The translations under genes and the position numbers were made by a program. Positions 1 through 7,549 of a stretch of DNA of 64,000 nucleotides are shown here, in pieces (the stretch's first letter is position 1; the number at the start of each line of letters is the position of its first letter). This DNA is from Flavobacterium shii (lineage in GTDB: Bacteria > Bacteroidota > Bacteroidia > Flavobacteriales > Flavobacteriaceae): contig NZ_JAOZEW010000007.1 of assembly GCF_025847235.1 (NCBI RefSeq), positions 124,001 to 188,000 on the forward strand, written 5' to 3'. The notes under the pieces were generated by a model. It was not told the DNA's origin. It saw only the letters and a program-made list of their open reading frames with translations, and searched no databases.

Positions 1-530
1 ATAATGATACCCTTTTTGAATTGGTAGATGCCAAAAAACTTGATTTTGCAATTGTTACCAAGCAGTTTGATACTTTCGATACAATTCAGCAAGTTGTTGG
101 TAAAATTAAACTTACTATGGTTGCGTCACCACAATTGGATGCAAGTGAATTTAAATTAAAACTAAAAACTAAAAATTTTCCTGAAATAGAACATTGGCTT
201 AATGAACAGAAATGGTATAGTCACGATGCGAGAATTCCGCATATTAAATTGTTCTGGCTGCATGTTTTTAATAAAAAGAGACCTTCGATGGTTCCTAATT
301 ATATTATTCCTAATGAAGGTGAAATGTTAAGAATAGTTTCTAAAAATAACGGAATTGCTGTAACATGGAATTGTAATGCAAGAAAGTATATTAGTGAAAA
401 CAAACTCCAACTATTATGGGATAGTAAAGAAATGCCAAGTATTGATGTGTTTTTATTGTCGGGGAAAAATAATAATCTGGGACCTATTTTTGAGACTATT
501 GCAGGAGAGTTAAAGCAAGTTTTAAAATGA
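1..530 (+). CDS. LysR-family transcriptional regulator, C-terminal part (5' end outside window)
   Basis: The reading frame is already open at base 1 and continues upstream, so the TTG at 21 is not the real start. The visible 170 or so residues look like the effector-binding domain of a LysR-type regulator. The clue is the segment reading L-V-D-A-K-K-L-D-F-A-I-V-T, the usual 'degree of selectivity for the small ligand lobe' strand, followed by an alternating alpha/beta pattern and a C-terminal helix. The N-terminal winged helix that would confirm the family is not in the window, so its target genes are unknown. About 240 bases without another gene separate it from the next CDS. Confidence 0.6.
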   Translation, partial: NDTLFELVDAKKLDFAIVTKQFDTFDTIQQVVGKIKLTMVASPQLDASEFKLKLKTKNFPEIEHWLNEQKWYSHDARIPHIKLFWLHVFNKKRPSMVPNYIIPNEGEMLRIVSKNNGIAVTWNCNARKYISENKLQLLWDSKEMPSIDVFLLSGKNNNLGPIFETIAGELKQVLK

Positions 531-740
531 TTAATTTATTAAAGTTTATAGTGTTATATAGTTAGAACATAAATTATAAGATTGTAGACAAAAGTTACCG
601 ATATAATTGATGTAAGTAAATATAAGCACAACCAATTTGCGTTTCAGTTAAATGAACTTAAATCACGTTTATGGTTAAAACAATTTCATTAATATTTATA
701 GTTTAATAGCTATTCGTTTTTAATGAATGTAAATAGTATT

Positions 741-765
741 TATATTTGTGTAAAATTTACGCATT
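741..765 (+). promoter_or_regulatory. Promoter -7 element with overlapping NrtR-like operator before the Nudix regulator
   Basis: TATATTTG at 741-748 matches the Bacteroidota -7 consensus TAnnTTTG. A 21-bp imperfect palindrome (745-765; arms TTTGTGT and ACGCATT, inner palindrome GTAAA-A-TTTAC) begins inside it. It matches the palindrome upstream of the Prs-like gene at 16 of 21 positions and sits in the same register relative to its -7 box. This suggests autoregulation by the Nudix-type regulator that starts at 772. I do not see a clear -33 TTG. Confidence 0.6.
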
Positions 766-771
766 TGGATT

Positions 772-1464
772 ATGATAGAAAATCAAAATATTAGAGTTGC
801 TGTCGATGCGATTGTTTTTGGATATCAAAACAATCAATTGTATGTGCTTTTAATTCAGCAGAAATTCGGATCAAAAGAATCATATTGGGCTTTGCCAGGT
901 GGTTTGGTAAAAAATGATGAGTCATTACAAGAGGCTGTAAAAAGAGAATTGAAAGAAGAAACGAACATCACTGTAAATTACTTTGAACAATTATTTACTT
1001 TTGGGGACGATATTTTTAGAGATCCGAGAAATAGAGTAATTTCTGTAGCTTATTTTGCATTAGTCGATTCTTCGAAGTTGAAGATTAAAGCCGATTCGGA
1101 TGCCGAAAATGTGCAATGGTACAAAGTAGAGGAGATTCCTGCTTTGGCTTTTGACCATAATTTAATTCTAAAAAAAGCAATTGAACGATTAAAAGCTAAA
1201 CTTACCTACGAACCTATTGGATTTGATTTATTGCCTAAAGAGTTTTTGTTTTCGGAATTGGAGAATTTATATTGTACCATTTTGGAGAAAGAAATTGATA
1301 GAAGAAATTTTCGAAAAAAGATCTTAAGCTATGGAATCATCCAGGAAACTGATAATTTTTCTCCCGTTAAGACTGGGAGACCTGCAAAATTATTTAGGTT
1401 TAATCAACAGAAATACAATGCGTTATTGAAAGAAGGATTTCACTTTGAAATTAAGTTTGCGTAA
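772..1464 (+). CDS. nrtR: NrtR-type Nudix-domain transcriptional regulator
   Basis: The protein has 230 residues: an N-terminal Nudix domain (about 5-140) and a C-terminal winged helix (about 150-228), the NrtR architecture. NrtR proteins repress NAD-biosynthesis genes and respond to ADP-ribose or related nucleotides. The Nudix box runs from G44 to I66 and keeps E50, R58, E59, E62 and E63. Only the second conserved glycine is replaced (N65), so hydrolase activity is not excluded. The C-terminal segment contains T-G-R-P-A-K-L-F-R-F, typical of the NrtR DNA-binding wing. The gene is followed by a Prs-like and a NadV gene, which fits NAD control. Related Nudix regulators of sugar genes (AraR type) exist, but the context argues against that here. 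Confidence 0.85.
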   Translation: MIENQNIRVAVDAIVFGYQNNQLYVLLIQQKFGSKESYWALPGGLVKNDESLQEAVKRELKEETNITVNYFEQLFTFGDDIFRDPRNRVISVAYFALVDSSKLKIKADSDAENVQWYKVEEIPALAFDHNLILKKAIERLKAKLTYEPIGFDLLPKEFLFSELENLYCTILEKEIDRRNFRKKILSYGIIQETDNFSPVKTGRPAKLFRFNQQKYNALLKEGFHFEIKFA

Positions 1465-1476
1465 TTTTTACACAAA
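1456..1476 (+). promoter_or_regulatory. Second NrtR-like operator overlapping the end of the regulator gene
   Basis: Arms TTTGCGT (1456-1462) and ACACAAA (1470-1476) are separated by 7 bases. One arm position deviates from a perfect inverted repeat. Arm length and spacer length equal those of the palindrome at 1507-1527, and the two centres are 51 bp apart. The site spans the stop codon of the regulator and lies just upstream of the -33 TTG of the next promoter. Confidence 0.55.
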
Positions 1477-1480
1477 ACTA

Positions 1481-1527
1481 TTGCGTGCTTAAATATTAAA
1501 TGTATATTTGCGTATAATTAACGCAAA
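1481..1527 (+). promoter_or_regulatory. Promoter of the NAD island with a perfect-arm NrtR-like operator
   Basis: A TTG at 1481-1483 and TATATTTG at 1503-1510 are 19 bases apart, a good match to the Bacteroidota promoter (TTG, 17-23 bases, TAnnTTTG). The palindrome TTTGCGT-N7-ACGCAAA at 1507-1527 begins inside the -7 box and covers the expected transcription start. A bound regulator would block initiation. The downstream start codon is at 1539. Confidence 0.75.
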
Positions 1528-1538
1528 ATAAAAAACCT

Positions 1539-2369
1539 ATGATACTTAATTTAGACCCAAATTTTAGACCTTTCTCAGGTCAAAAAGAAATAGAATTTAA
1601 AAGTTTTACTTTTTCCGGAGGAGAACCACATATCAAGATCAATCCTGGTTTTGATGTTAGCAAAAAGATAACAATTACACATCGATTAAATTCATTCAAC
1701 GATTTAGGATTGTTATGTTTAGCCGTTGATGCATTAAGAAGAATGGATGTGAAAGTTATTGACTTGTTTATTCCTTATTTTCCAGCAGCAAGACAAGATC
1801 GTGTAATGATTAAAGGGGAACCTTTATCTGTAAAAGTATATGCGGATGTTATTAATGCAATGAAATTGAACAAAGTATTTGTATTTGATGCACATTCTGA
1901 AGTTACTCCAGCCTTGGTAGATAATTGCGAGGTAATCCCGAATCATACTTTTATTGCAGCAGTTATTAAAAAAATTGGAAATGATGTTAAACTGATTTCT
2001 CCTGATGGTGGTGCTTTGAAAAAAATCTATAAAGTTTCTGAATTTTTAGGCGGAGTAGATGTTGTTGAATGTAGCAAAAGCCGCGATGTAAAAACTGGAA
2101 GATTATCTGGTTTTAAAGTTTATGAAGATAACCTGAATGGTATGGATTGTCTTATTGTAGATGATATATGCGATGGAGGAGGAACATTTATAGGTTTGGC
2201 ACAAGAACTAGAAAACAAGAATGCCGGTAAACTATATTTGGCAGTAAGTCATGGTATTTTTAATAAAGGTTTTGAGGAATTAGGATCTTTATTTACAAAA
2301 ATATTTACAACAAATTCTTTCAAAGATTTTGACGGAGAACCTGTTGAAGTAATAAAGTTTTTGTTATAA
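1539..2369 (+). CDS. Short ribose-phosphate pyrophosphokinase-like enzyme of the NAD island
   Basis: This is a PRPP-synthetase-family protein of 276 residues, against about 310-320 for housekeeping Prs. ATP-site residues A-R-Q-D-R are at 84-88, D-A-H at 117-119, a P-D-G-G motif at 155-158, and the ribose-5-phosphate/PRPP loop V-D-D-I-C-D-G-G-G-T-F at 207-217. The expected reaction is ribose 5-phosphate + ATP to PRPP + AMP, supplying NadV. Short Prs proteins paired with NadV occur in phages. Some such pairs pyrophosphorylate ADP-ribose instead, and the sequence alone does not decide between the two substrates. It is the first gene behind the operator-promoter at 1481-1527 and probably heads the operon that ends at 6846. 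Confidence 0.85.
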   Translation: MILNLDPNFRPFSGQKEIEFKSFTFSGGEPHIKINPGFDVSKKITITHRLNSFNDLGLLCLAVDALRRMDVKVIDLFIPYFPAARQDRVMIKGEPLSVKVYADVINAMKLNKVFVFDAHSEVTPALVDNCEVIPNHTFIAAVIKKIGNDVKLISPDGGALKKIYKVSEFLGGVDVVECSKSRDVKTGRLSGFKVYEDNLNGMDCLIVDDICDGGGTFIGLAQELENKNAGKLYLAVSHGIFNKGFEELGSLFTKIFTTNSFKDFDGEPVEVIKFLL

Positions 2370-2442
2370 ACTGTTTTTTTTAAGCTAATAAGTTTAAATA
2401 AGAGGGTAGAAATTTAACATTATACAATTAAATTTTAAAAAC

Positions 2443-2778
2443 ATGGAAGACGAATTAAAACCAAGATTTATTGAGTCTCTAAGAAGAAACAATGATCAAA
2501 TAAGAGAAGATAGAGCCCGAACTATTGGAGAGGATTCCGAACTAATTTACAGACGTCGAGTTGAAGATATTGAATTAAAAATTAAAAGACTGGAAAGAGA
2601 ACAAGAAGGTCTTATAGATATAAGCCCGTTGGATAAAAACAGTTTGACTTTTGCAGATTTTCAGCCAGAAGAATTTGTTCAAAAAGATATGGAATTATCT
2701 TTAATAATAAGAAATTTGAAAATTCAATTGGAGGTGACAAGAAAGAGATTTGAATATTTATTTGGTAAAACATTTTAA
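2443..2778 (+). CDS. Small charged coiled-coil protein of the NAD island (unknown function)
   Basis: The protein has 111 residues, is rich in Glu, Lys and Arg, and is predicted helical. Residues about 35-55 (R-R-V-E-D-I-E-L-K-I-K-R-L-E-R-E-Q-E) and about 82-105 show heptad spacing, so a two-helix coiled coil is likely. It has no signal peptide, membrane segment or catalytic motif that I recognise. The stop is two bases before the ATG of the VWA gene, so the two are probably translated together and may be partners. An adaptor or structural role is inference. Confidence 0.7.
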   Translation: MEDELKPRFIESLRRNNDQIREDRARTIGEDSELIYRRRVEDIELKIKRLEREQEGLIDISPLDKNSLTFADFQPEEFVQKDMELSLIIRNLKIQLEVTRKRFEYLFGKTF

Positions 2779-2780
2779 TC

Positions 2781-3635
2781 ATGGGAAGTACAAGATATGA
2801 TTTTGATGCTCGGGATGACAGAGCAAAAAAAGCAGGATATGCATCAAAAGCTGCAAATGATATTTTTATGCAAAATTCTAAAAGAATGGCGCATGATTCA
2901 ATGAATCCTAAAGGTATTTTTTATAGAGAAGCGAGAGATTCATCGGTACATCCTAATTCTGTTCCTATTATTTTGGGTCTGGATGTAACAGGAAGTATGG
3001 GACATATTCCGCACGAACTTATTAAAGAAGGACTTCCTAAATTAATGGGAGGAATCATTCAGGGTGGTGTTCCGGATCCGGCACTTTTGTTTTTAGGAAT
3101 TGGAGATCATGAATGTGATGGTTATCCTTTACAAGTAGGTCAATTTGAATCTGGAGATGAAGAATTGGACATGTGGCTAACCAGAACATATATTGAAGGT
3201 GGAGGAGGAGGAAATGCAGGTGAGAGCTATCTTTTAGCTTGGTATTTTGCCGCATTTCATACAAAAACAGATGCTTTCGAAAAGAGAAATAAGAAAGGAA
3301 TATTGTTTACAGTAGGCGATGAACCTTGTTTGGAGGTACTTCCTGCTTCGGCAATTAAAGAAATAATGGGTGCGGGTCAGGAAACCTATACACATATTGA
3401 ATTATTAGAAGAAGCCAAAAAACGTTATGATGTATACCATATTAGCGTGTTACATTCGGATCAGGCAGGACGAGCACATGTTGGATGGAAAGCATTGTTA
3501 GGCCAAAATTGTTTATCTACAGGAGACCATAAAGAAATTCCTAATATTATAAAAGGAATTATTTGCGAAAAATTTAAAAAATCAACTTCTGGAACTGTAG
3601 ACCCAGAAGGATTAGATAATATACAAATGCTTTAA
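2781..3635 (+). CDS. VWA-domain protein of the NAD island
   Basis: This is a cytoplasmic protein of 284 residues without a signal peptide. A von Willebrand factor A fold is indicated by the metal-site motif D68-V-T70-G-S72 after a hydrophobic strand, by a glycine run G-G-G-G-G-N-A-G-E-S at about 140-149, and by a later strand ending in G-D180-E-P that can supply the last metal ligand. The first 60 residues are charged and of unknown fold. VWA proteins usually bind partners through a metal ion. The gene is two bases upstream of the adenylosuccinate-synthetase-like gene and follows the coiled-coil gene, so a complex is plausible but not shown. Confidence 0.8.
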   Translation: MGSTRYDFDARDDRAKKAGYASKAANDIFMQNSKRMAHDSMNPKGIFYREARDSSVHPNSVPIILGLDVTGSMGHIPHELIKEGLPKLMGGIIQGGVPDPALLFLGIGDHECDGYPLQVGQFESGDEELDMWLTRTYIEGGGGGNAGESYLLAWYFAAFHTKTDAFEKRNKKGILFTVGDEPCLEVLPASAIKEIMGAGQETYTHIELLEEAKKRYDVYHISVLHSDQAGRAHVGWKALLGQNCLSTGDHKEIPNIIKGIICEKFKKSTSGTVDPEGLDNIQML

Positions 3636-3637
3636 TT

Positions 3638-4711
3638 ATGAAGAAAGCTAAAATAGTTATAGGTTTAGGTTTTGGTGATGAAGGGAAAGGTATTACTACC
3701 GATTTCCTATCACATCAAAACCCAGAATCTATAGTTGTTAGATTCTCTGGCGGTCAGCAGGCTGCACACACGGTAATGATCGAAGGTCAAAAACATGTTC
3801 ACTCTAGTTTTGCTAGTGGAGCACTTCGCGGATTGCCATCTTATTTTAGTGAACATTGCACTATTCATCCCTCTTTTTTACTTAATGAAAGGGAAGAATT
3901 AAAAGCGAAAGGAGGCAATGTTGAACTTCACATTCATCCATTGGCAAAAATAACAACTCCATTTGATGTTTGGCAAAATAGGAATAATATAAAAAACATA
4001 GAACATGGTACTTGTGGTAAAGGAATAGGTGCAACAATGAAAAGGAATGAAGGTCCTTATAAATTGTATGCCATTGACTTGATCGCTCCACGGGAAATGC
4101 TTTTGGAAAAACTAAAAGGGATAGCTTATTATTATGGATTTGTAAAAGGGAGAGAAATAGAAAAAGAATTACATTATTTTTTAGAAATTATAGAGAGCAT
4201 CGATTGGAATATAAGCGATTATAGTTATTTGAACACTTATAATAGTTTGATTTTTGAGGGTAGTCAGGGTATTTTACTTGACATGGATCATGGGGTATTT
4301 CCTAATGTAACCTATGCAAATACTACATCTAAGAATGCCTACGAAATATGTAAAAAACTCAAGATCGAAGATAAGAATATTGAGATGTATTATGTTACCA
4401 GAAGTTATTTAACAAGACATGGTCATGGCTGGATGAGTAATACAAAAAAACTGGCATTAATAAATAATGATGAAGAAACTTGTGTGTATAATGAATACCA
4501 AAAAGAATTGCGCACTGGAGATTTGGATTACGGGTTGTTAAATTATGCATTAAAATTAGACGCTGCTTATACTTCTTTTGCCAAAAAAAATCTAGTAATT
4601 ACTTGTATGGATCAATTGGATACAGATTTTAGATTTGAGGATTTGGATACTACATTCGAGATGGTTTATGCTTCATTTTCTCCCGATTCTAAACATTTTA
4701 AAGCAATTTAG
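3638..4711 (+). CDS. Divergent, shortened adenylosuccinate-synthetase-like protein
   Basis: The protein is clearly related to PurA but has 357 residues, against about 420-430 for the housekeeping enzyme. It keeps the nucleotide loop G-F-G-D14-E-G-K17-G, the catalytic-type H44 in A-A-H-T, the IMP-site motif G-T-C-G-K-G-I-G (124-131) and F-E-G-S-Q-G-I-L-L-D-M-D-H-G (206-219). Around R-T-G-D-L-D (292-297) the arginine-rich loop that binds aspartate in PurA is not recognisable, and most of the C-terminal domain is missing. The protein may therefore use another amine or acid substrate, or have lost ligase activity. D14 argues against phage PurZ, where this position is altered. Its place between VWA and KptA genes points to a special role, not bulk purine synthesis. 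Confidence 0.8.
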   Translation: MKKAKIVIGLGFGDEGKGITTDFLSHQNPESIVVRFSGGQQAAHTVMIEGQKHVHSSFASGALRGLPSYFSEHCTIHPSFLLNEREELKAKGGNVELHIHPLAKITTPFDVWQNRNNIKNIEHGTCGKGIGATMKRNEGPYKLYAIDLIAPREMLLEKLKGIAYYYGFVKGREIEKELHYFLEIIESIDWNISDYSYLNTYNSLIFEGSQGILLDMDHGVFPNVTYANTTSKNAYEICKKLKIEDKNIEMYYVTRSYLTRHGHGWMSNTKKLALINNDEETCVYNEYQKELRTGDLDYGLLNYALKLDAAYTSFAKKNLVITCMDQLDTDFRFEDLDTTFEMVYASFSPDSKHFKAI

Positions 4712-4753
4712 AGTTAAGAAGTAATAAAGTAATCTTTTAATAATTGAATTAAG

Positions 4754-5296
4754 ATGGATGAAAAAATTATAAAAGGAATAAGTAAATTTTTAAGTCTTGT
4801 ACTTAGACATTCGCCAGAAACCATAAATTTAAAATTAGATGAGAATGGTTGGGCAGATGTAGAAGAATTGATTGCGAAATGTACTAAAAACGGTAATGTG
4901 TTAAACGCTGAACTTTTGGATTATGTTGTAGAAAACAATGATAAAAAAAGATTTGCGTTTAATGAAGATAAAACAAAGATAAGAGCAAGTCAGGGACATT
5001 CGATTTCGGTTGAATTAAATTTGAAAGAAGTTGAACCCTCTGAGTTTTTGTATCATGGAACTGTTGAGAATTTTTTGGAAAGTATCAAAAAAGAAGGACT
5101 TCAGAAAATGAGCCGACAACATGTACATCTTAGTCAAGATAGAGAAACAGCTATTAAGGTAGGAGGAAGAAGAGGAAAGCCAATCATTTTAACTATTAAT
5201 GCAAAAAAGATGTATCAAGATGGCTTTAAATTTTATTTGTCTGAAAATAATGTTTGGTTAACAGATGTTGTTCCGGTAAAATATATTGAATTTTGA
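4754..5296 (+). CDS. kptA: RNA 2'-phosphotransferase, Tpt1/KptA family
   Basis: The protein has 180 residues, the usual KptA length. It transfers an RNA internal 2'-phosphate to NAD+, releasing nicotinamide and ADP-ribose 1'',2''-cyclic phosphate. Family motifs present: L-S-L-V-L-R18-H19-S-P near the N-terminus, the N-G-W-A-D-V-E-E-L segment of the small lobe, R77-A-S-Q-G-H-S, Y-H-G-T at 100-103, H-V-H-L-S at 123-127, and a G-R-R-G-K-P strand at 138-143. The Arg-His-Arg-Arg set expected for catalysis can be assigned. It is the only NAD-consuming enzyme in the island, and its product nicotinamide is the substrate of the next gene, NadV. Its natural RNA substrate in bacteria is unknown. Confidence 0.93.
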   Translation: MDEKIIKGISKFLSLVLRHSPETINLKLDENGWADVEELIAKCTKNGNVLNAELLDYVVENNDKKRFAFNEDKTKIRASQGHSISVELNLKEVEPSEFLYHGTVENFLESIKKEGLQKMSRQHVHLSQDRETAIKVGGRRGKPIILTINAKKMYQDGFKFYLSENNVWLTDVVPVKYIEF

Positions 5297-5330
5297 TTTT
5301 ACAATAATTATTAAATAACGAATTAAAACC

Positions 5331-6800
5331 ATGAACCCACTACTATTAACAGACGGTTACAAAGTTGACCACAGAAGACAATATCCAACAGGAACATCAT
5401 TAGTATATTCTAACTGGACACCAAGAAAATCAAGAATTGAAGGAGTTGAAGAAGTTGTATTTTTTGGATTGCAATATTTTATCAAAAAATACATCATTCA
5501 GGATTTTGATTTATATTTTTTTAAACAACCAAAAGAAGAAGTTGTAAAAAAATATTCCCGTAGAATTAATAATTATTTAGGAGAGAATCAAGTTGGAACA
5601 AAACATATTGAGGATTTACACGATTTAGGGTATATTCCGATGGTTTTTAAAGCCTTGCCGGAAGGAGCTAGCGTTCCTATTCGTGTTCCTATGTTTACAA
5701 TGTATAATACAATTCCAGAGTTTTTTTGGTTAACAAACTATTTCGAAACATTACTTTCTGCAGTAGTTTGGTTGCCTTGTAACTCTGCAACAATTGCTAA
5801 ACAATATAGAAAAGTACTTGATAAATATGCACAGGAAACTTCATCTGTTCCAGAATTTGTTGATTGGCAAGGACATGATTTCTCTATGAGAGGAATGGGA
5901 GGAATCGAAGCAGCAGTAACTTCTTCTGCAGGACATTTATTAAGTTTTACAGGTTCTGATACTATTCCTGCTATTGATTTTCTCGAGGAATACTATAATG
6001 CTAATTCAGATCTTGAATTAGTTGCCGGTTCGGTAGCTGCAACAGAACATTCTGTAATGTGTATGGGAACTACAGAAGGGGAGTATGAAACTTTTAAAAG
6101 GTTAATTTGCGAAGTATATCCTAAAGGAATCGTTTCTATAGTTTCTGACACTTGGGATTTATGGAAGGTTTTAACGGATTATTTACCCCGATTAAAAGAA
6201 GAAATCGTTTCTAGAGAAGGTAAAGTTGTTATTAGACCTGATAGCGGAGATCCTGTAGATATTATTTGCGGAAACCCAAACGGTAAAACAGAGCAGGAAA
6301 AGAAAGGAGTTATTGAGTTAATTTGGGACGTTTTTGGAGGAACTACAAATAGCAAAGGATATAAAGAATTAGTGCCGCAAATAGGAGCAATCTATGGCGA
6401 TAGTATTACTGTAGCCAGGGCAACTCAAATTTGTGAAAGACTAAAAGCCAAAGGTTTTGCTTCTACAAATGTGGTTCTTGGGATTGGTTCATTTACATAT
6501 CAATACAATACGAGAGATACATTTGGATTTGCAATGAAAGCTACTTATGGCGAAGTAAATGGAGAAGGAAGAGCAATCTTTAAAGATCCTATTACAGATG
6601 ATGGAACCAAAAAATCTGCCAAAGGATTAATGAAGATTGACTTAGTAGATGGTGTATATCATTTAACCGATAATGTTTCTTGGGAAGAAGAGAAAAAAGG
6701 AGAGTTAAAAGAAGTCTTTAGAGATGGGAAATTATTAATCGACCATTCTTTGACAGAGATTAGAAATAATGTTAAAAATGAGGAGCTTGTAATTAGCTAA
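5331..6800 (+). CDS. nadV: Nicotinamide phosphoribosyltransferase
   Basis: At 489 residues it matches NadV/NAMPT length. It makes NMN from nicotinamide and PRPP, with ATP-driven phosphorylation of an active-site histidine. Visible signatures: T-D-G-Y-K-V-D-H at 7-14, G-H-D-F-S-M-R-G at 181-188, F-T-G-S-D210-T (the Asp that selects nicotinamide), A-T-E-H240-S (the phosphorylated His), and V-I-R-P-D-S-G-D-P at 300-308. It is the last gene of the island, 34 bases after kptA and followed by a terminator. No NMN adenylyltransferase is encoded beside it. The convergent nadD is normally specific for nicotinate mononucleotide. Confidence 0.95.
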   Translation: MNPLLLTDGYKVDHRRQYPTGTSLVYSNWTPRKSRIEGVEEVVFFGLQYFIKKYIIQDFDLYFFKQPKEEVVKKYSRRINNYLGENQVGTKHIEDLHDLGYIPMVFKALPEGASVPIRVPMFTMYNTIPEFFWLTNYFETLLSAVVWLPCNSATIAKQYRKVLDKYAQETSSVPEFVDWQGHDFSMRGMGGIEAAVTSSAGHLLSFTGSDTIPAIDFLEEYYNANSDLELVAGSVAATEHSVMCMGTTEGEYETFKRLICEVYPKGIVSIVSDTWDLWKVLTDYLPRLKEEIVSREGKVVIRPDSGDPVDIICGNPNGKTEQEKKGVIELIWDVFGGTTNSKGYKELVPQIGAIYGDSITVARATQICERLKAKGFASTNVVLGIGSFTYQYNTRDTFGFAMKATYGEVNGEGRAIFKDPITDDGTKKSAKGLMKIDLVDGVYHLTDNVSWEEEKKGELKEVFRDGKLLIDHSLTEIRNNVKNEELVIS

Positions 6801-6812
6801 GTAATAAAAGTA

Positions 6813-6846
6813 AAGCCTAAATGAAATCTACATTTAGGCTTTTTTA
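6813..6846 (+). terminator. Rho-independent terminator of the NAD island
   Basis: An 11-bp perfect stem (6813-6823 with 6831-6841) closes a 7-base loop and is followed by a T-run. It lies between nadV and the convergent nadD and may serve both strands, although the minus-strand T-run is weaker. Confidence 0.9.
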
Positions 6847-6858
6847 TTTTATATGAGA

Positions 6859-7440
6859 TTACTTCTTGTAGAAATTATTATGATCAATGTATTCCCAAAC
6901 TTTCTCGGGTAATAACGGTTGGATATTTTTCCCTTTTTTAATATTATTTCTAATAAAAGTTGAAGATATCTCTACAATCGGCGCATCGATTAAATGAATT
7001 TTAGGATGGTTTTTTAATTCTAAATTTTCAACTTCAGATGAAATTCTAGGGTAAACATAGATGTCATAATTTTGAAGAATCACTTCATAATTTTTCCATT
7101 TATTCAGTGTTTTTAAATTGTCTTCACCCATGATTAATGAAAACTCATAATCTGGATATTTCTCCTCTAAATGAATCAAAGTGTTTACTGTATAATTGGG
7201 CTGTGAGAGTTTAAACTCAATATCCGAAGGTTTTAACTTTGGGAAATTATCTGTAGCAAGATGTACCATTTGTAAACGATGGTAATCATCTAGTAAAGTG
7301 TCTTTCTTTTTAAGCGGATTATGAGGCGTAACTACCATCCAGATTTGGTCTAAATCGGTATGTTCTGCCATGTGATTGGCAATAATAAGATGCCCAACGT
7401 GCATGGGATTAAAGGTTCCAAAATAAAGACCAATTTTCAT
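6859..7440 (-). CDS. nadD: Nicotinate-nucleotide adenylyltransferase
   Basis: The protein has 193 residues, typical for NadD, which converts nicotinate mononucleotide and ATP to deamido-NAD+. The nucleotidyltransferase motif G-T-F-N-P-M-H-V-G-H is at 8-17 and the second motif I-S-S-T-F-I-R-N is near 158-165. It is the last gene of the yicC-gmk-DoxX-nadD run on the minus strand and converges on the NAD island. This is the housekeeping enzyme of de novo and nicotinate salvage synthesis. Whether it accepts NMN made by NadV cannot be read from the sequence. Confidence 0.95.
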   Translation of the reverse strand: MKIGLYFGTFNPMHVGHLIIANHMAEHTDLDQIWMVVTPHNPLKKKDTLLDDYHRLQMVHLATDNFPKLKPSDIEFKLSQPNYTVNTLIHLEEKYPDYEFSLIMGEDNLKTLNKWKNYEVILQNYDIYVYPRISSEVENLELKNHPKIHLIDAPIVEISSTFIRNNIKKGKNIQPLLPEKVWEYIDHNNFYKK

Positions 7441-7549
7441 AAAAAGTTATTTTGTTTGATGGTTGAAATCGTAATTGACTACATCAATATTCTTGTAGCA
7501 TTACTATTTCTTTTCCTTTCAAATTGTTCTGTGATATTAAAAAATGTGC

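Noticed and set aside
3638-4711. Phage-type PurZ (2-aminoadenylosuccinate synthetase)
   Set aside because: The length is PurZ-like, but the Asp in G-F-G-D-E-G-K-G that PurZ replaces is retained, and no other base-Z genes are present.
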